A DNA stretch of 33,331 nt from JALVIU01 sp964462295. GTDB taxonomy: Bacteria; Atribacterota; JALVIU01. The DNA lies in the NCBI GenBank assembly GCA_964462295.1, contig CAYWXH010000017.1:1-33331 (forward strand), in the 5' to 3' direction. Below the pieces are notes generated by a model. The model ran no database searches. It had not been told where the DNA came from and saw only the letters and a list, made by a program, of their open reading frames with translations. Positions 33,259 to 33,331 of this stretch are shown piece by piece. Numbering within the stretch: the stretch's first letter is position 1; the number at the start of each line of letters is the position of its first letter. The translations under genes were made by a program, and so were the position numbers.

Positions 33259-33331
33259 GTCATTGCGAGCCCCTTCCCTCCCTGTCATTGCGAGCACCAC
33301 GAAGTGGTGCGTGGCAATCTCCTATTCCCTC
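33259..33331. repeat. Dispersed palindromic repeat with GTCATTGCGAGC motif (two copies, cut by the window edge)
   Basis: GTCATTGCGAGC occurs at 33259-33270 and 33284-33295. The second copy continues into a perfect hairpin, GCACCAC (33294-33300), GAA, GTGGTGC (33304-33310), and then GGCAATCTCC. The outer ATTGC/GCAAT also complement. Sequences of this kind are widespread REP-like elements in many bacterial genomes, often several in a row between genes. Their base composition is more G+C-rich than the surroundings. Confidence 0.75.

Noticed and set aside
1..33331. CRISPR array, insertion sequence, prophage or toxin-antitoxin system
   Set aside because: No regularly spaced repeats, transposase, integrase, phage structural gene or toxin-antitoxin pair was seen; the gene content and base use look uniform across the window.

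Overview
The window is AT-rich (by eye about one third G+C), densely packed bacterial DNA with strong Shine-Dalgarno sites, many GTG/TTG starts and good sigma-70-type promoters. The gene set is a V/A-type ATPase of apparently sodium-binding type, a FolD+FchA folate pair, GSI-alpha glutamine synthetase, a BMP-type ABC importer, and many chemotaxis and two-component genes. It suggests a motile, probably anaerobic bacterium. The species cannot be named from this alone; Firmicute-like, Thermotogota-like and Caldisericum-like lineages would all fit.

Layout. (1) 155-8356, plus strand: a tightly coupled seven-gene signalling operon. It encodes CheB, a TIM-barrel sugar isomerase/epimerase, a voltage-gated K+ channel with an RCK domain, a HAMP-GAF histidine kinase, a stand-alone receiver, a receiver-HD-GYP c-di-GMP phosphodiesterase and a NurA-like protein. 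(2) 8375-9999: glnA with its own promoter, a 5' leader and terminator hairpins. (3) 10001-11459, minus strand: fchA-folD, divergent from (4) 11594-13505, a CoA-disulfide-reductase-like flavoprotein plus an unknown 187-residue protein, closed by a bidirectional terminator. (5) 13534-15966, minus strand: a dCache methyl-accepting chemotaxis protein. (6) 16082-22566, plus strand: a BMP-family binding protein, an internal terminator, then ABC ATPase, two permeases, an AIR-synthase-related (CblS-like) protein and an erythrin-VIT1 iron transporter. (7) 22583-24553: a soluble PAS-PAS hybrid kinase, followed after only 17 bases by (8) 24571-33137, the nine-gene V-ATPase operon in the order H-I-K-E-C-F-A-B-D. 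(9) 33161-33234: tRNA-Arg(CCG), followed by two copies of a GTCATTGCGAGC dispersed-repeat motif running off the right edge.

How the genes fit together. Operon 1 joins ion flux, phosphorelay and c-di-GMP breakdown with a chemotaxis adaptation enzyme, so it looks like an environmental sensing module, with the isomerase and NurA-like genes as odd passengers. FolD and FchA together interconvert methylene-, methenyl- and formyl-tetrahydrofolate; the FolD here lacks the usual Y-x3-K lysine, which would explain the partner. The BMP transporter with the AIR-synthase-like gene suggests uptake and phosphorylation of a nucleoside-like compound, perhaps alpha-ribazole. The V-ATPase c-subunit carries the same ligand set as the Enterococcus hirae sodium pump, pointing to sodium bioenergetics.
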